From the NCBI GenBank assembly GCA_036873135.1, contig JAPTYO010000017.1, positions 3,162,001 to 3,226,000 on the forward strand: a stretch of 64,000 nucleotides of DNA. Direction: 5' to 3'. Source of the DNA: Clarkia xantiana subsp. parviflora. Lineage: Eukaryota > Streptophyta > Magnoliopsida > Myrtales > Onagraceae. Shown in pieces: positions 10,431-21,610 of this stretch. The notes beneath the pieces were generated by a model. The model did no database searches. It was not told the origin of the DNA and worked only from the letters and a program-made list of their open reading frames with translations. Made by a program: the position numbers and the translations under genes. The stretch's first letter is position 1; each line of letters opens with the position of its first letter.

Positions 10431-11060
10431 AAAGATACGCTCCTGGTGGGCGTCGAACTGGTAGTTTGAAATCTACCTCAAGATACGCTCTTGGGGGCGT
10501 CGAACTGGTAGTGTTTTTTCTACCTCAAGATACGCTCTTGGGGGCGTCGAATCTGGTAGGTTGCAAATCTACCTCAAGATACGCTCCTGGGGGCGTCGAA
10601 TTCGTAGTTTTTGGAAACCACTCTCAAGATACGCTCTTGGTGCGTCGAATTCGTAGTGTAATAACTACTCTCAAGATACGCTCTTGGGGGCGTCGAAGGT
10701 CGTAGTATGAACACTACTCTCAAGATACGCTCTTGGGGGCGTCGAAATTCGTAGTTTTTGGAAACCACTCTCAAGATACGCTCTTGGTGCGTCGAAGGTC
10801 GTAGTGTATAAACTACTCTCAAGATACGCTCTTGGGGGCGTCGAAGGTCGTAGTATGAACACTACTCTCAAGATACGCTCTTGGGGGCGTCGAATGTCGT
10901 AGTATGAAAACTACTCTCAAGATACGCTCTTGGGGGCGTCGAAAACTGTTCGCGGGATAGGCTCCCGGAGGGCACAGGGTTCGTAGTTTTAGAACTACTC
11001 TCAAGATACGCTCTTGGGGGCGTCGAATGTGTTCGCGGGATTGGCTCCCGGAGGGCTCAT
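10430..11060. repeat. N2 two-hairpin repeat array, about 49-bp unit
   Basis: About a dozen units alternate a constant hairpin (CAAGA-TACGC-TCTTG followed by GGGGGCGTCGAA) with a second hairpin whose loop varies (GTAGT-N6-ACTAC, or GGTAG-N8-CTACC in the first units). The stem bases change together. The closely related array 20985-21610 is in N1. It is not a CRISPR, since the variable parts are similar to each other. Confidence 0.85.
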
Positions 11061-14000
11061 AATGTTACCTTATCTTGTGTCCCTTCTCATGCATGGTGCA
11101 TTTTTGGTATGCTTTTCGAGTCTTTACTTGACTTCTCCTTCTACGATATTGCTTGTTGTCACGCTTTTCCTTCAATGTGGGAGACCACCTCTCGAGGGCG
11201 ATGTTTGTGTGTTGCCAACTTAGGACGAGTTCGTATAGGGAGTTGAGGATGTTTTCCTCTATGTGACCTCTTCTAGGAGGAGTGGTATTGCATGTGATTG
11301 TGATCTTCTGCCTCTAATCTCTTCTCTTACACTTAGGTGGACTACCAAGCACTTATTCGTTTGGTGCCCCCCAAGTTGCTTGGTGGTCACACCGCCTTTC
11401 ATATTTGGCCGTTGAAGGCCCCTCGTTCACTTTCTTGGTTGGGTGCCCCTTATGCTCGGGGCTCCCTTGTCTGCTTGTTTGAATGTGATGAGTGTCCCTT
11501 GTAGGATTTACTCTTTCTCATGCTTGCTTGTTTCAGTCACAGGCATGGTTTGGATAATGCCTTTGTCGGATGTATCTTTAGGGATTGGGTGGAAGAGCTT
11601 TTGCTTTGGGTGGGTGGGGGTGGATTTCATTCTCTTGATAACTAGGATGTGGCAATGTTTGTATCCTAGGGGTGCTTGTAAATTCTTTCCCCCCCTTCCT
11701 TGTGCTTTAGGTTGAAAAGCTCTCTCATAGAATGGCGTCTTGAGTTGTTAATCTCATAGGTGTGTTTCAGACTAGTCAATCTAATCCATGCTCTTTGCTT
11801 GTGCATGGGGGTGTGGGGGTCTGACCGGGCTGTATCTTCTTGGAGTGTTGTGGCACTTAGAGTGCCTTGCCTTTTCCTTCACATTGGAGTATTCTTCAAT
11901 GCCTTTGGGGAGTGTCACATTGGTCATGCTCCTCCCACCTTGAATCTTGATTATAGACTTCCTTTGAATTAGGACCTGAACCTAAAAAGGATGTTTTCCT
12001 TTAGGTTTGCAAGTGATGCTCCATGATTTTCCATGGGTTTGCCCCGTATTGGCTATTCCTTGTTGGATAACTTCATTAGAGGCTGCATTTGTATTGCGTA
12101 CGTATACGTGTTTGAGGTGTGTTGAGCTGACAAGTCCCTCCTTTTTTGTTTTGTCATAACCTTCATTCATCATGTATTGGGCGTATGGCTTTAAAGGCGG
12201 GATATTTTTCTAGTGCCCCTTTTATCGTGGCTCTCCTCTTGATGGGATGCCAGAGTCAAATGTCTTATCATTTGCAGACAAGGTGGTTGATCGGGATGTG
12301 CGTCTAGTGTGAGGGTCGATCTTGAAACCTTACTCCCCAAGCTTTTGAGCTCTTCTTTGGTTGATCTTGTAGAACTATTATCCTGCCCTAAGGCTCTTGA
12401 TAGGAGATGTATCTCATTTTCACACTCTAGTTGTTGCACTATCTCTTTTGCTAATCTTGCATCTCTAGAGTTTCTCTCTTGGTGCATGACTTCAATGACC
12501 GAATTTTCTACCGATGTTTGTTTTGTTAGGACTTGTATCCTTGGCTGCCTTTCTTTCTTGTGCGACGGCGAGGGAGTGTTTATGAACACTCAAATGTGTC
12601 GTACTTGGTAGAGGTATGCGCCTAATCTTTATGGCGCTGTCTTGAATCTTCGTGTACCTATCTTTGATGAACATGTTATTCATTGCATATATAATACGGA
12701 GTCCAAGGATCTCCGGGTTAGGATCATATTTTGAGAACAGAGACATAGTCATCTATTAGATAACCTCTTTATCTACGGAGTTTATTTTTGCAAGAATAAA
12801 TGCAAGGATACTTGTAAGGATACTTTTAAGGATATGTGTTCCATCCTTTTCCTGGTTCATTTGCAGTGCCGTGTCCCTAATGGGTGTGTTGATGTTCTGA
12901 CCACCTTTACTAGTAGGGGTTCCTTGGTATTAGGTATGCCTGACTCTTCTCTAGTATCATCAATGGTTGGTCATGGGAGATGTCTGACGGACTCCCTTCA
13001 TGTACTATGGTTCTCTTCATGTCAAAGTTGGTGATTCCCTCTCTTATTACTAACATATCCTTGTGTGGAAATACTATGTTTTCCATATCCCTTTTTAAAA
13101 GCTTGATGATGGTGTCACCGTTCTTCCTTTGCTAGGCTTGGTGTCCTTGAGGGTTTTTGATGGAGGTGTATTCCATTATCTGGGATGAGCTTTCTAAGTG
13201 TAGTTGTATCTCCTGGCTATTTTGTGAAATCATAAAGATCCGCTGGAGGTGTTTGCCTCTGATGGTGGGTGTTACCCATGTGATATGGTTTCCTCTATTT
13301 TTGGAGGGATGTGTTCGCGGCTACCCCCTCTTGTGCTAATGGGCGTTTGTGGGGAGGGCATGTTGTGACTGGTGCCCCCCTTGCATACCAATGCCCGATG
13401 GGATCCTTTGACGGACTTGGCCCTAGGATGCTTAGTGGAAGGTTATAGTAGGGGTAATCCTTTGTGACCTTCATGATAGTTCCTCTATAGGATGTTGAGA
13501 GTGCTCAACTTATTTTTGTAAGTGAGCCTTCCATCTTGTGATCTTTCCCAGAAACTTGACCTTATAGGTGCCTTTTGAGATTGAGAAATCTGTTGCTTGT
13601 GTATCTCTTGGATGGCGGCGGCGTTTTATGGACTCTTCTAGTAGTCCACCTGTGTATATATATATCACGGCGCCCGAAGGCGTCCGGTATGGTCATTCTT
13701 GGAAAACATGTTGATATCAAGTATCAATATTTATCCCTTTTAGGGGTTGACTTGTTATGCAGTTAAATTAAATAAGAGGATATGGGAAGGATATGAGTGT
13801 GGGGTGTTGATACCCCTTGCTTCCTTGGTAATGTAGCTGTCTTCCTCCAGTAGTCTGTGTGTATTCCTTCCACTTGAGGAATATAAGGTCGCATCCTTGC
13901 AAGGCGGACTAGGTGGAGGTGTATCCTTCATGTATGCTATGTGTGATCTCACTTCACTATGTCTCTCCATGAGACTTCCCATTGTAGTAGCTATGTACTA

Positions 14001-14189
14001 ACATGGTGTGGTACTCTATGAGTCCCCTGTTCAAATTCTTGTCTTTTGACTGCTCCCCTGTCCTAGGGGGATGTGTGCCAAGGGTTGTAATGCATGAGGG
14101 GTTGGACCTGTCGTGCTGTATCATGGGTAGGTGGTTGCCTTGTTGTGGTGTTGGGACTATGTCCCTCCCTTTGAGCTTTCCTTGGTGTG
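11061..14189. other. N2 internal region, no gene recognised
   Basis: About 3.1 kb lies between the hairpin array and the gag remnant, where the rest of gag and pol would be in a complete element. Short frames on both strands show no gag, zinc-knuckle, protease, RT or integrase motif. It is probably decayed or replaced sequence of a non-autonomous element. Confidence 0.5.
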
Positions 14190-15005
14190 TCCCTTAGTCA
14201 TATTCATGGTGATACGGACTGTATGTGTACATTGCCAGGGTGGATGTTGGAACTCCTATATCCTTGTTGGTCTGGCATGTATGTCCTCCCTTAGTGCGGT
14301 GTATGTCCCTGTTGGGGTACTTGGTTGAATCCATGCCTCCTTGGAGGTCTTGCCTGTCTATCTGCCCCCATTGGGGTATATGCCCTGGCATCCTGCTGTG
14401 TCTGTTGCTGCCTTGGAGGCACAAATTGCTGTCTTCCCTCTAGGAGTGGCCCTGGTTATCTCTCATTTGTTCTTCTCGCTGCCTTGTTCGAGGGTGCGAG
14501 TGGTGTTCTTCTTCTGGGTCTTGTTCTTCCTCATGAACTTCTTCTTCTTCATGCTGGTGTTGCCTTCTCTGCCTGTTCCTCAGAGTCTCTATCTGGGCTA
14601 GCAGCTCATCCAATGCGTTCATCAACCTCGGAGTCACTGTCTGTGCCCCTTGCGAGTATGCGGGCCTTATGTTGGTTGTGTGGGCACGATTGTCGTTCCT
14701 TTGAGTTAATATTCCATATGGATACCCTTGAGGTTGTGCCTCATAGTAGTACCCCTGTGGAGGTGCCGTGTATTGGGATGGCACTCCTTGTTGCCCCCCT
14801 GTCCCTGTGGCTTCCTAGTCAATGGAGTTGGAGCTGTGGAAGCCTCCTCCCTGCTTGTTAGGCTGGGGTGCCTGTGGGGCTACTTGAGGCTCTGTTGTGC
14901 AGACTGTTTCTCTGGGTTAGGCTGCCTTGCTGGAGGTATAGGATGTCTTTCTTGCCTATTGCCCCCAGGTGGGCGGTGATGCCTAGATACTAAGCTGTTC
15001 GTCAT
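14190..15005 (-). pseudogene. N2 gag N-terminal remnant
   Basis: An ATG at 15005 (-) follows the PBS by 34 nt. The first frame (basic, Pro/Gln-rich) stops near 14904. A shifted frame, 14784-14440, continues with Gln/Tyr-rich sequence, the segment VTPRLMNALDELLAQIETL and an acidic HEEEEVHEEE run. Further Gln-rich codons reach about 14190. The VTP...ALDELLA segment matches the E3 gag-like protein (VTPIMTTALEELLAF). No capsid domain follows. It is clearly decayed. Confidence 0.6.
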
Positions 15006-15038
15006 CGCTCTTGTTATTGCCAGGCTTTCTGTTCGAAG

Positions 15039-15054
15039 CCCACAGACGGCGCCA
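15039..15054 (-). other. N2 primer-binding site (TGGCGCCGTCTGTGGG)
   Basis: It lies two bases inside the 5' LTR. The first nine bases agree with the 3' end of plant tRNA-Asp as I remember it; the rest does not, so the primer tRNA is uncertain. The same 16-mer is in N1, E1 and E2. Confidence 0.8.
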
Positions 15055-15056
15055 AG

Positions 15057-16063
15057 TGTTAGGTTATAAAGTCTAGGTCAATGGGTCGTCAATCTAGAAT
15101 TTATCTCCCACTAATGAAATGTCGGGTTCAGTGTTCCTAGGACTAGTCGTTCTGATCCGTGCCCTTATACTCCCTTGGGGTAGTCGTTCTGATATGTGTC
15201 CTTCTCTTCTCTCCTTCTGACCTCCTTTCCTTCTCTCCTTCTGACCTCCTTTCCTTCTCTCATTCTGACCTCCTGAGGCTTGTACTTCTTACCCCTGGGG
15301 CTTGTCCTACTGCTCTATGCTCTTCTGCTTCCTTGGTTCTCTTCTCCTTGCCACCCTGCAAGAGGGGCAATACCAGGCACAGAGGGGGGGGTGGTGCCTG
15401 ATGAACCCTCTCCGATGCCTAAGTCAGTACGGTTTTAGAGAGATAAAGCTAGAGAGATGTCAGAGCAAAATTGTGCAACTTGCCAAGATGATCAAATGAG
15501 TTGTGAAGGTGGGGTATTTATAGGCAACGGTGTCATTAAGGTGGCTTAATGACATCGTTAGCCCCTAAACACAATTAATTAACCTTTAAGCGCATAATTA
15601 AGGCCTTAGGATTCGGAGGAGGTAGGCGGAGTGGACCGAGCATGGGAGTCTGAAGATGGTATCAGGGCCCTTGGGGGGGGAGAAATCCGACCCCCAAGGG
15701 TAGGGGTTGGGTGAGGACACCCAACCCCTCCTAGGGAGGGTGGGGTTGGCCAACCCCATCCCTCCTAGGAGGGATCGGGTTGGCTGACCCGATCTCTCCT
15801 AGGAGAGATCGGGTTGGCCAACCCGATCTCCCCTAGGGGAGATCGGGTCGGCTGACCCGATCTCCCCTAGGGGAGGTCGGGTGTGGCCACCCAACCTCAC
15901 CTAGGTGAGTTCGCCTCTGTCGGACGGGCGCTTCGGCCCCGTCCGAGCCGTCGATGTTCTCGCGAAGTGTCCGGGTTGAAGTTTCGATTTACAATTGGCG
16001 ATGGGACGATAAAAATGTAACGGTTCGGAAGTCAACGGGTTCAAATTGGGCTTATATCCATCA
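15057..16063 (-). repeat. N2 5' LTR
   Basis: A 1007-bp LTR, TGTTAGG...TATCCATCA, adjacent to the PBS on its left (+ coordinates). It matches 5904-6834, with about 75 extra bases near 15078-15152. It contains the palindrome array at 15718-15902. Confidence 0.9.
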
Positions 16064-16068
16064 GATAC
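16064..16068. other. Target-site duplication of N2, right copy (GATAC)
   Basis: GATAC follows the N2 LTR end and equals 5899-5903. Removing N2 plus one copy gives CCTTAGGATACGGAGAAGG, exactly as in the intact N1 LTR at about 26268. Confidence 0.93.
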
Positions 16069-16416
16069 GGAGAAGGTAGGCGGAAAAAACCGAGTATGGG
16101 AGTCCAAGAATGGTGTCGGGGCCCTTGGGGGGAAGGGAAATCCGACCCCCAAGGGTAGGGGTTGGGTGAGGCCACCCAACCCTTCCTAGGGGGGATGGGG
16201 TTGGCCAACCCTATCCCCCCTAGGGGAGGTCGGGTGTGGCCACCCAACCTCACCTAGGTGAGTTTGACTCGGCCGGATGAGCGCTTCGGCCTCGTCCGGG
16301 CCGTTGGTGTTCTCGCGAAGTGTTCGGGTTGAAGTTTCGATTTACAATCATTAATGGGATGATAAAAATACAACGATTCGGAAGTCAACGGGTTCAAATT
16401 GGGCGTATATCCATCA
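16069..16416 (-). repeat. N1 terminal 3' LTR, right piece
   Basis: It continues 5508-5903 and ends TATCCATCA. It has a short version of the palindrome array (16173-16258). It is followed by CATGCCCCCGAGTC, the complement of the PPT. Confidence 0.9.
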
Positions 16417-17189
16417 CATGCCCCCGAGTCAACCAATGGCCTAACCCTTGATTGACTCTATTTTAGGATGGTATGACACGCGAAATTTGAAACCGGGGTT
16501 TTACCTTTCATCTGGATGCTTACTTACCCATGGATGCGTGCCTCTGACTCTGCCCCCTGCCTTATGAGATAGAGGAATTGTAAACGTCAGAATAGCACGG
16601 ACACGTGCCTAGGCACGCGTCCGTCTGAGATGGGAGTAATAAATCTATCCCTGTTACAGGCGTATATTCGAAAAATACACGCTCGCATAAGGATGCAATA
16701 CGAATACAAATAAGTGACTTATGCTTCAATTTCATGCCGGGGTTCTGCCTAAGTGGAGAAAAATTTAATTTTGGCTTAAAATTTTTTCTAAGTATGGGAT
16801 GCTTAAAAAAATATACCCATAGAATATTAACTGTGGTAGGTGTGAGTTTAACCACGATTAATGGGAACCAGGGGTATTAGATTTTAAATCTGACCCTTGA
16901 GTTTTTCCTTTCTAAAAATCAACGGTGTCGATTTGGCGGCTTTGGAAAAAACCCTAATCTTTTGTACTATAAAAGGGCAAGTGATTACCTCATTCTCGTT
17001 GTCCTTTTCTTTTCTTTTCTTTTTGACGGTGGGATTCTTGGTCGGACTTGCTTCTTGGGATGCGTGTCGCATTGAGGTACGTGTCTTTTCTTTTGTGTAA
17101 GCATTGCTTTTGGGAGACGTAATCCCGCCTCTCCCTCGATAGTTTCTCTACTTACCGATTGTTTCTTTACTTGTCTCATCTTTGATTAG
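16417..17189. repeat. N1 region X1 (partial duplicate of X2), with PPT and TATA box
   Basis: This segment is nearly identical to 18044-18813. It includes the PPT complement (16417-16430) and a + strand TATA box (TATAAAAG, 16968-16974). It stops abruptly at TTTGATT and is followed by AG and a new LTR. The AG may be the residue of a PBS-side CCAAG. No gene is called; a Ser/Phe-rich frame at 16897-17100 lies in the putative antisense leader. Confidence 0.75.
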
Positions 17190-18043
17190 TGTTAGGTTCC
17201 GAGTCTAGGGTCAACGGGCGGTCGACTCAAGTCTCGTTCCTCACTGGAGATGTCGCGGATCTGATGCTCTCGGGTTGTGCTCTCCTAACTCGTGTCCTTC
17301 CGTCCTTAGCTTCTCTTCTCCTCTCGCCCTGCAAGAGGGGCAATACCAGGCACAGAGGGGGGGGGGGGGGTGGTGCCTGATGAACCCTCTCCGATGCCTA
17401 AGTCAGTACGGTTTTAGAGAGATAAAGCTAGAGAGATGTAAGAGCAAAATTATGCAATTTGCCAAGATGATCCAATGAATAGTGGAGGTGGGGTATTTAT
17501 AGGCAACGGTGTCATTAAGGTGGCTTAATGACATCGTTAACCTTTAAACACAGTTAATTAACCTTTAAACACATAATTAAAACCTTAGGATACGGATATG
17601 GTAGGCGGAAAAAACCGAGTATGGGAGTCCAAGAATGGTGTCGGGGCCCTTGGGGGGAAGGGAAATCCGACCCCCAAGGGTAGGGGTTGGGTGAGGCCAC
17701 CCAACCCTTCCTAGGGGGGATGGGGTCGGCCAACCCTATCCCCCCTAGGGGAGATCGGGTTGGTGGACCCGATCTCTCCTAGGAGAGATCGGGTTGGTCC
17801 ACCCGATCTCCCCTAGGGGAGATCGGGTCGGCTGACCCGATCTCCCCTAGGGGAGGTCGGGTGTGGCCACCCAACCTCACCTAGGTGAGTTTGACTCGGC
17901 CGGACGAGCGCTTCGGCCTCGTCCGGGCCGTTGGTGTTCTCGCGAAGTGTTCGGGTTGATGTTTCGATTTACAATCATTAATGGGATGATAAAAATACAA
18001 CGATTCGGAAGTCAACGGGTTCAAATTGGGCGTATATCTATCA
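17190..18043 (-). repeat. N1 extra internal LTR
   Basis: An 854-bp LTR of the same type as 25881-26606, TGTTAGGTTCC...TATCTATCA, with a G-run at 17359-17371 and a palindrome array at 17695-17882. Together with X1 and the terminal LTR it gives LTR-X-LTR-X. There is no separate TSD around it, so it is unlikely to be an independent insertion. Confidence 0.85.
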
Positions 18044-19317
18044 CATGCCCCCGAGTCAACCAATGGCCTAACCCTTGATTGACTCTATTTTAGGATGGTA
18101 TGACACGCGCAATTTGAAACCGGGGTTTTACCTTTCATCTGGATGCTTACTTACCCATGGATGCATGCCTCTGACTCTGCCCCCTGCCTTATGAGATAGA
18201 GGAATTGTAAACGTCAGAATAGCACGGACACGTGCCTAGGCACGCGTCCGTCTGAGATGGGAGTAATAAATCTATCCCTGTTATAGGCGTATATTCGAAA
18301 AATACACGCTCGCATAAGGATGCAATACGAATACAAATAAGTGACTTATGCTTCAATTTCATGGCGGGGTTCTGCCTAAGTGGAGAAAAATTTAATTTTG
18401 GCTTAAATTTTTTTCTAAGTATGGGATGCTTAAAAAAATATACCCATAGAATATTAACTGTGGTAGGTGTGAGTTTAACCACGGTTAATGGGAACCAGGG
18501 GTATTAGTTTTTTAAATCTGACCCTTGAGTTTTTCCTTTCTAAAAATCAACGGTGTCGATTTGGGGGCTTTGGAAAAAACCCTAATCTTTTGTACTATAA
18601 AAGGGCAAGTGATTACCTCATTCTCGTTGTCCTTTTCTTTTCTTTTCTTTTTGACGGTGGGATTCTTGGTCGGACTTGCTTCTTGGGACGCGTGTCGCAT
18701 TGAGGTACGTGTCTTTTCTTTTGTGTAAGCATTGCTTTTGGGAGACGTAATCCCGCCTCTCCCTCGATAGTTTCTCTACTTACCGATTGTTTCTTTACTT
18801 GTCTCATCTTTGATTTGCGGATCTTCGTGGCGATATAGTCCTGTTTGGTTCATCCTTTTTTCATCTTTTTGCCCCCGTGTTTCCGCTTGCTGGCGTGTGG
18901 GGTTTTCTATGCTGAGATTATGATTATCTCCCTTTGCCTTCTGCTTCTGCTTGTTGGTCAGTGGGGTCTCTCTATGTTGGTGGTTATAATTATCTCCCCT
19001 TGCCCCCTGCTCCTGTTTGTTGGCCAGTGGGGTCTCTCCATGGTGGGGGTTATAACTATCTCCCCTTGCCCCTGCCCCTGTTTGTTGGTCAGTGGGGTTT
19101 CTCTATGCTGGGGGTTATAATTATCTCCCCTTGCCCCCTGCCCCTGTTTGTTGGCCTGTGGGGTCTTCCTTGTCGTCTTTCTATTCTTACCTTTTGGCTT
19201 TGTATTCGTCGTTTTAGGAAAATGAGTTTATATCTTATGTCCACTGTCCGCTTTCTGTTTTCCTTGGGCTAAGCTTGTGTTTTTTTTTTTTCGATCAGCA
19301 GAACTTCCCGGTGATTG
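18044..19317 (+). promoter_or_regulatory. N1 region X2: PPT, antisense promoter and 5' leader with 66-bp repeats
   Basis: The PPT complement is at 18044-18057 and a TATA box (TATAAAAG) at 18596-18602, reading + against pol. A donor-like GAG|GTACGT at 18704/18705 and a Y-rich acceptor ending at about 19301 (GATCAGCAG) suggest a 5' leader intron. Inside it, about four copies of a 65-66-bp repeat (GGTTATAATTATCTCCCC landmark at 18982, 19048 and 19113) fill 18900-19165. Confidence 0.55.
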
Positions 19318-20385
19318 ATGAGGAGTAAGAGGCCAGTACGGGTGGGAGTAGTTAATTCTGGGACCGGACCTTCGATTGCAAAAAGATCGGTTTTTTATGG
19401 TGTGGGGAGGTGTCCTCTAATTGGAGGTAAGGGTGGTGGTGATGTTAGGGTGCCATCTTCTTTCTATATTGATGCCCCCCAATCGAGGGTCCGGGAGCCA
19501 TCTTTTCCTTCTTCCTTGTTTGGTGAGTCCTCGAATATCTGAGTTTCCTTAGTGTATATTGGTATTTACTCTGTATCTTGTTATAGGTAGACTTCGTCTT
19601 CCGCGTCTGAGTCGGAAGGAGCTGTCTCGTCTTCCTGTTGATGGAATTGTTGGGTCTGAGTGGGCGCCTTATTATGGGCGTGGGGCTCGTTTTGACAATC
19701 AATCTTCTTTGCAAACTCCTGAGGTTGGAGTTCGTGTTCTGCAGTCTGTTGTTCCTCCTGCCGATCGTGTGCCCCCGTCTAAAGGGTCGGAGGCAACTTA
19801 TGAATTGGCTCGTGATGTGTTGGCTCGCTATGCTTCTGTAACTTTTGTTAACCGTGTTATCCTTTAGCATATTTCTTTTCCGTGCGTTATCTGTCTCATC
19901 CTTTGTTTTGGTTGCAGGGTATGGCCGACCTTTTTAATTTGTCCACCCTTGTTATTGACCTTGCTGAGGAGAGAAAGGTGTACGAGGACACTTGTGTCTC
20001 CCTTAACTCCAAGCTTATTAGTTGTTTGGAGCATAGTCGTATCACAGATTTGCGGTGCCGAGATTTGGAGGGTCGTATTGCTCTTCTGAAGGAAGAGGTT
20101 GAGGCCTTAAGACAAAGGTCTTATCGTGATGAAGTACTTCGGGCTGCTGAGTTGGTCTCCCTTGAGGAGATGTTTCGTGTGGAGGCGAAAGGGTGTGCTA
20201 TCGCTGAGTATAAGGCTTCTTCCTCTTATCAGGCTGCTATTGATGTACGCTGCTCTGTGGCTAAGCGTATTTCTTTAAAGGCGATTCTCGGGCGTATGTA
20301 CACGATTGCTCCTGATTTTCCTTTTTCTCAGCTTGGTGATTTGTCTGACTTCGCTGTTAGGCATATTGCAAAGTTGAGGAAGTAA
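19318..20385 (+). CDS. N1 antisense gene, 3-exon model, coiled-coil protein
   Basis: The model is exon 1 19318-19522, intron 19523-19586, exon 2 19587-19837 (or to 19846), intron 19838-19917 and exon 3 19918-20385. All junctions are GT...AG, acceptors follow Y-rich tracts, and frame is kept throughout, giving about 310 residues with no internal stop. Exon 1 is basic and Gly-rich. Exon 3 is a coiled coil (LAEERKVYEDTC..., RCRDLEGRIALLKEEVEALR) ending with EYKASSSYQAAI and FPFSQLGDL. Its layout parallels exon 4 of the E1/E2 antisense gene. The promoter is the TATA box at 18596. Its role is unknown. This is the best preserved antisense gene of the N1/N2 family. Confidence 0.6.
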
Positions 20386-20772
20386 TACACCTGTCTCTTA
20401 TGGTGGTCTCGCGAGTTTGTGGATTGAGGTTCTTTTTAGAGTTTGAAAACTCCCCCTTTCCTGGTTTTGCCATCTTTGTTTGATACGCTTGTCTTTACTC
20501 ATGGTATATACGGCAGGGTGATTATCTTTCTTCTTATGATATCTCCCTGTGCCTTAGTGTGTGGTTCTTTGGTTATGGACCCTTCCTTTGGTGTGTCTCC
20601 TTTACTTATCCTTCTTTCGTGTTTTCCTTCATGCCATACCTGCTATTTCATTCAAGAAAAAACATTATGTGTTCTTCATAGTACTTTAATTTTGAAATTA
20701 CTATCTCATGGGATCCTTCTTAGTGATGGTGTAATACTCTCTTCTGATACCCTTTGAATGGTATGTATGGTA
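20386..20772. other. N1 spacer downstream of antisense gene
   Basis: No gene is seen. About 20560-20772 matches N2 9780-10013. It is a likely 3' region of the antisense transcript. Confidence 0.5.
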
Positions 20773-21610
20773 CTGTTAGACCAAAGATACGCTCTTGGTG
20801 GGCGTCGAAAACTGTTCACGAGACAGGCTCTCGGAGGGCACTTAACGTTTCACAGGATAGGCTCCCGGAGGGTACAAGTTAGACCAAAGATACGCTCCTG
20901 GTTGGCGTCGAAATCTGTTCACGAGACTGGCTCTCGGAGGGCACTTAACGTTTCACAGGATAGGCTCCCGGAGGGCACAAGTTAGACCAAAGATACGCTC
21001 CTGGTTGGCGTCGAAGCTGGTAGTTTGAAATCTACCTCAAGATACGCTCTTGGGGGCGTCGAATCTGGTAGTGTTTTTTCTACCTCAAGATACGCTCTTG
21101 GGGGCGTCGAATCTGGTAGGTTGCAAATCTACCTCAAGATACGCTCCTTGGGGCGTCGAAGTTCGTAGTTTTTGGAAACCACTCTCAAGATACGCTCTTG
21201 GTGCGTCGAAGGTCGTAGTATAGATACTACTCTCAAGATACGCTCTTGGGGGCGTCGAATGTCGTAGTATGAACACTACTCTCAAGATACGCTCCTGGGG
21301 GCGTCGAAATTCGTAGTTTTTGGAAACCACTCTCAAGATACGCTCTTGGTGCGTCGAAGGATGTAGTATAAAAACTACTCTCAAGATACGCTCTTGGGGG
21401 CGTCGAAGGTCGTAGTATGAACACTACTCTCAAGATACGCTCTTGGGGGCGTCGAAGGTCGTAGTATGAAGACTACTCTCAAGATACCCTCTTGGGGGCG
21501 TCGAGGGTCGTAGTATTGAAACTACTCTCAAGATACGCTCTTGGGGGCGTCGAGGGTCGTAGTATTGAAACTACTCTCAAGATACGCTCTTGGGGGCGTC
21601 GAAAATTCGT
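20773..21610. repeat. N1 two-hairpin repeat array
   Basis: It starts with two or three longer units (GAGACAGGCTCTC, GGCTCCCGGAGGG). These are followed by about twelve units of the constant CAAGATACGCTCTTG hairpin plus a variable GTAGT...ACTAC or GGTAG...CTACC hairpin. It lies between the convergent ends of the antisense gene (20385) and the integrase (21907). It is homologous to the N2 array 10014-11060. Confidence 0.85.

Larger units (their letters stand above)
5904..16063 (-). mobile_element. N2: pol-less gypsy retrotransposon on - strand, inserted in the N1 LTR
   Basis: N2 is bounded by TSD GATAC (5899-5903 and 16064-16068). Its 3' LTR is 5904-6834, its 5' LTR 15057-16063 and its PBS 15039-15054. 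A decayed gag N-terminus lies at 14190-15005 (-). Repeat arrays lie at 10014-11060 and 9046-9330, and an antisense ORF at 8230-8718 (+). No protease, RT, RNase H or integrase motif was found, so it is non-autonomous. The LTRs differ at about seven positions by eye plus indels, including about 75 bp missing near the start of the left copy. N2 shares regions with N1 and is probably a derivative of a related subfamily. Confidence 0.88.

Noticed and set aside
10574..11004. Minus-strand ORFs with repeated RAYLESS-type peptides
   Set aside because: Translations of the hairpin array; the frame changes with unit length.
10430..11060. CRISPR-like alternation of constant and variable segments
   Set aside because: The variable parts are near-copies of each other and form hairpins, no cas genes exist and the DNA is a plant retrotransposon.
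17190..18043. Internal LTR of N1 as a solo LTR from an independent insertion
   Set aside because: It has no TSD, and the flanking region X is duplicated on both sides, which fits tandem duplication better.
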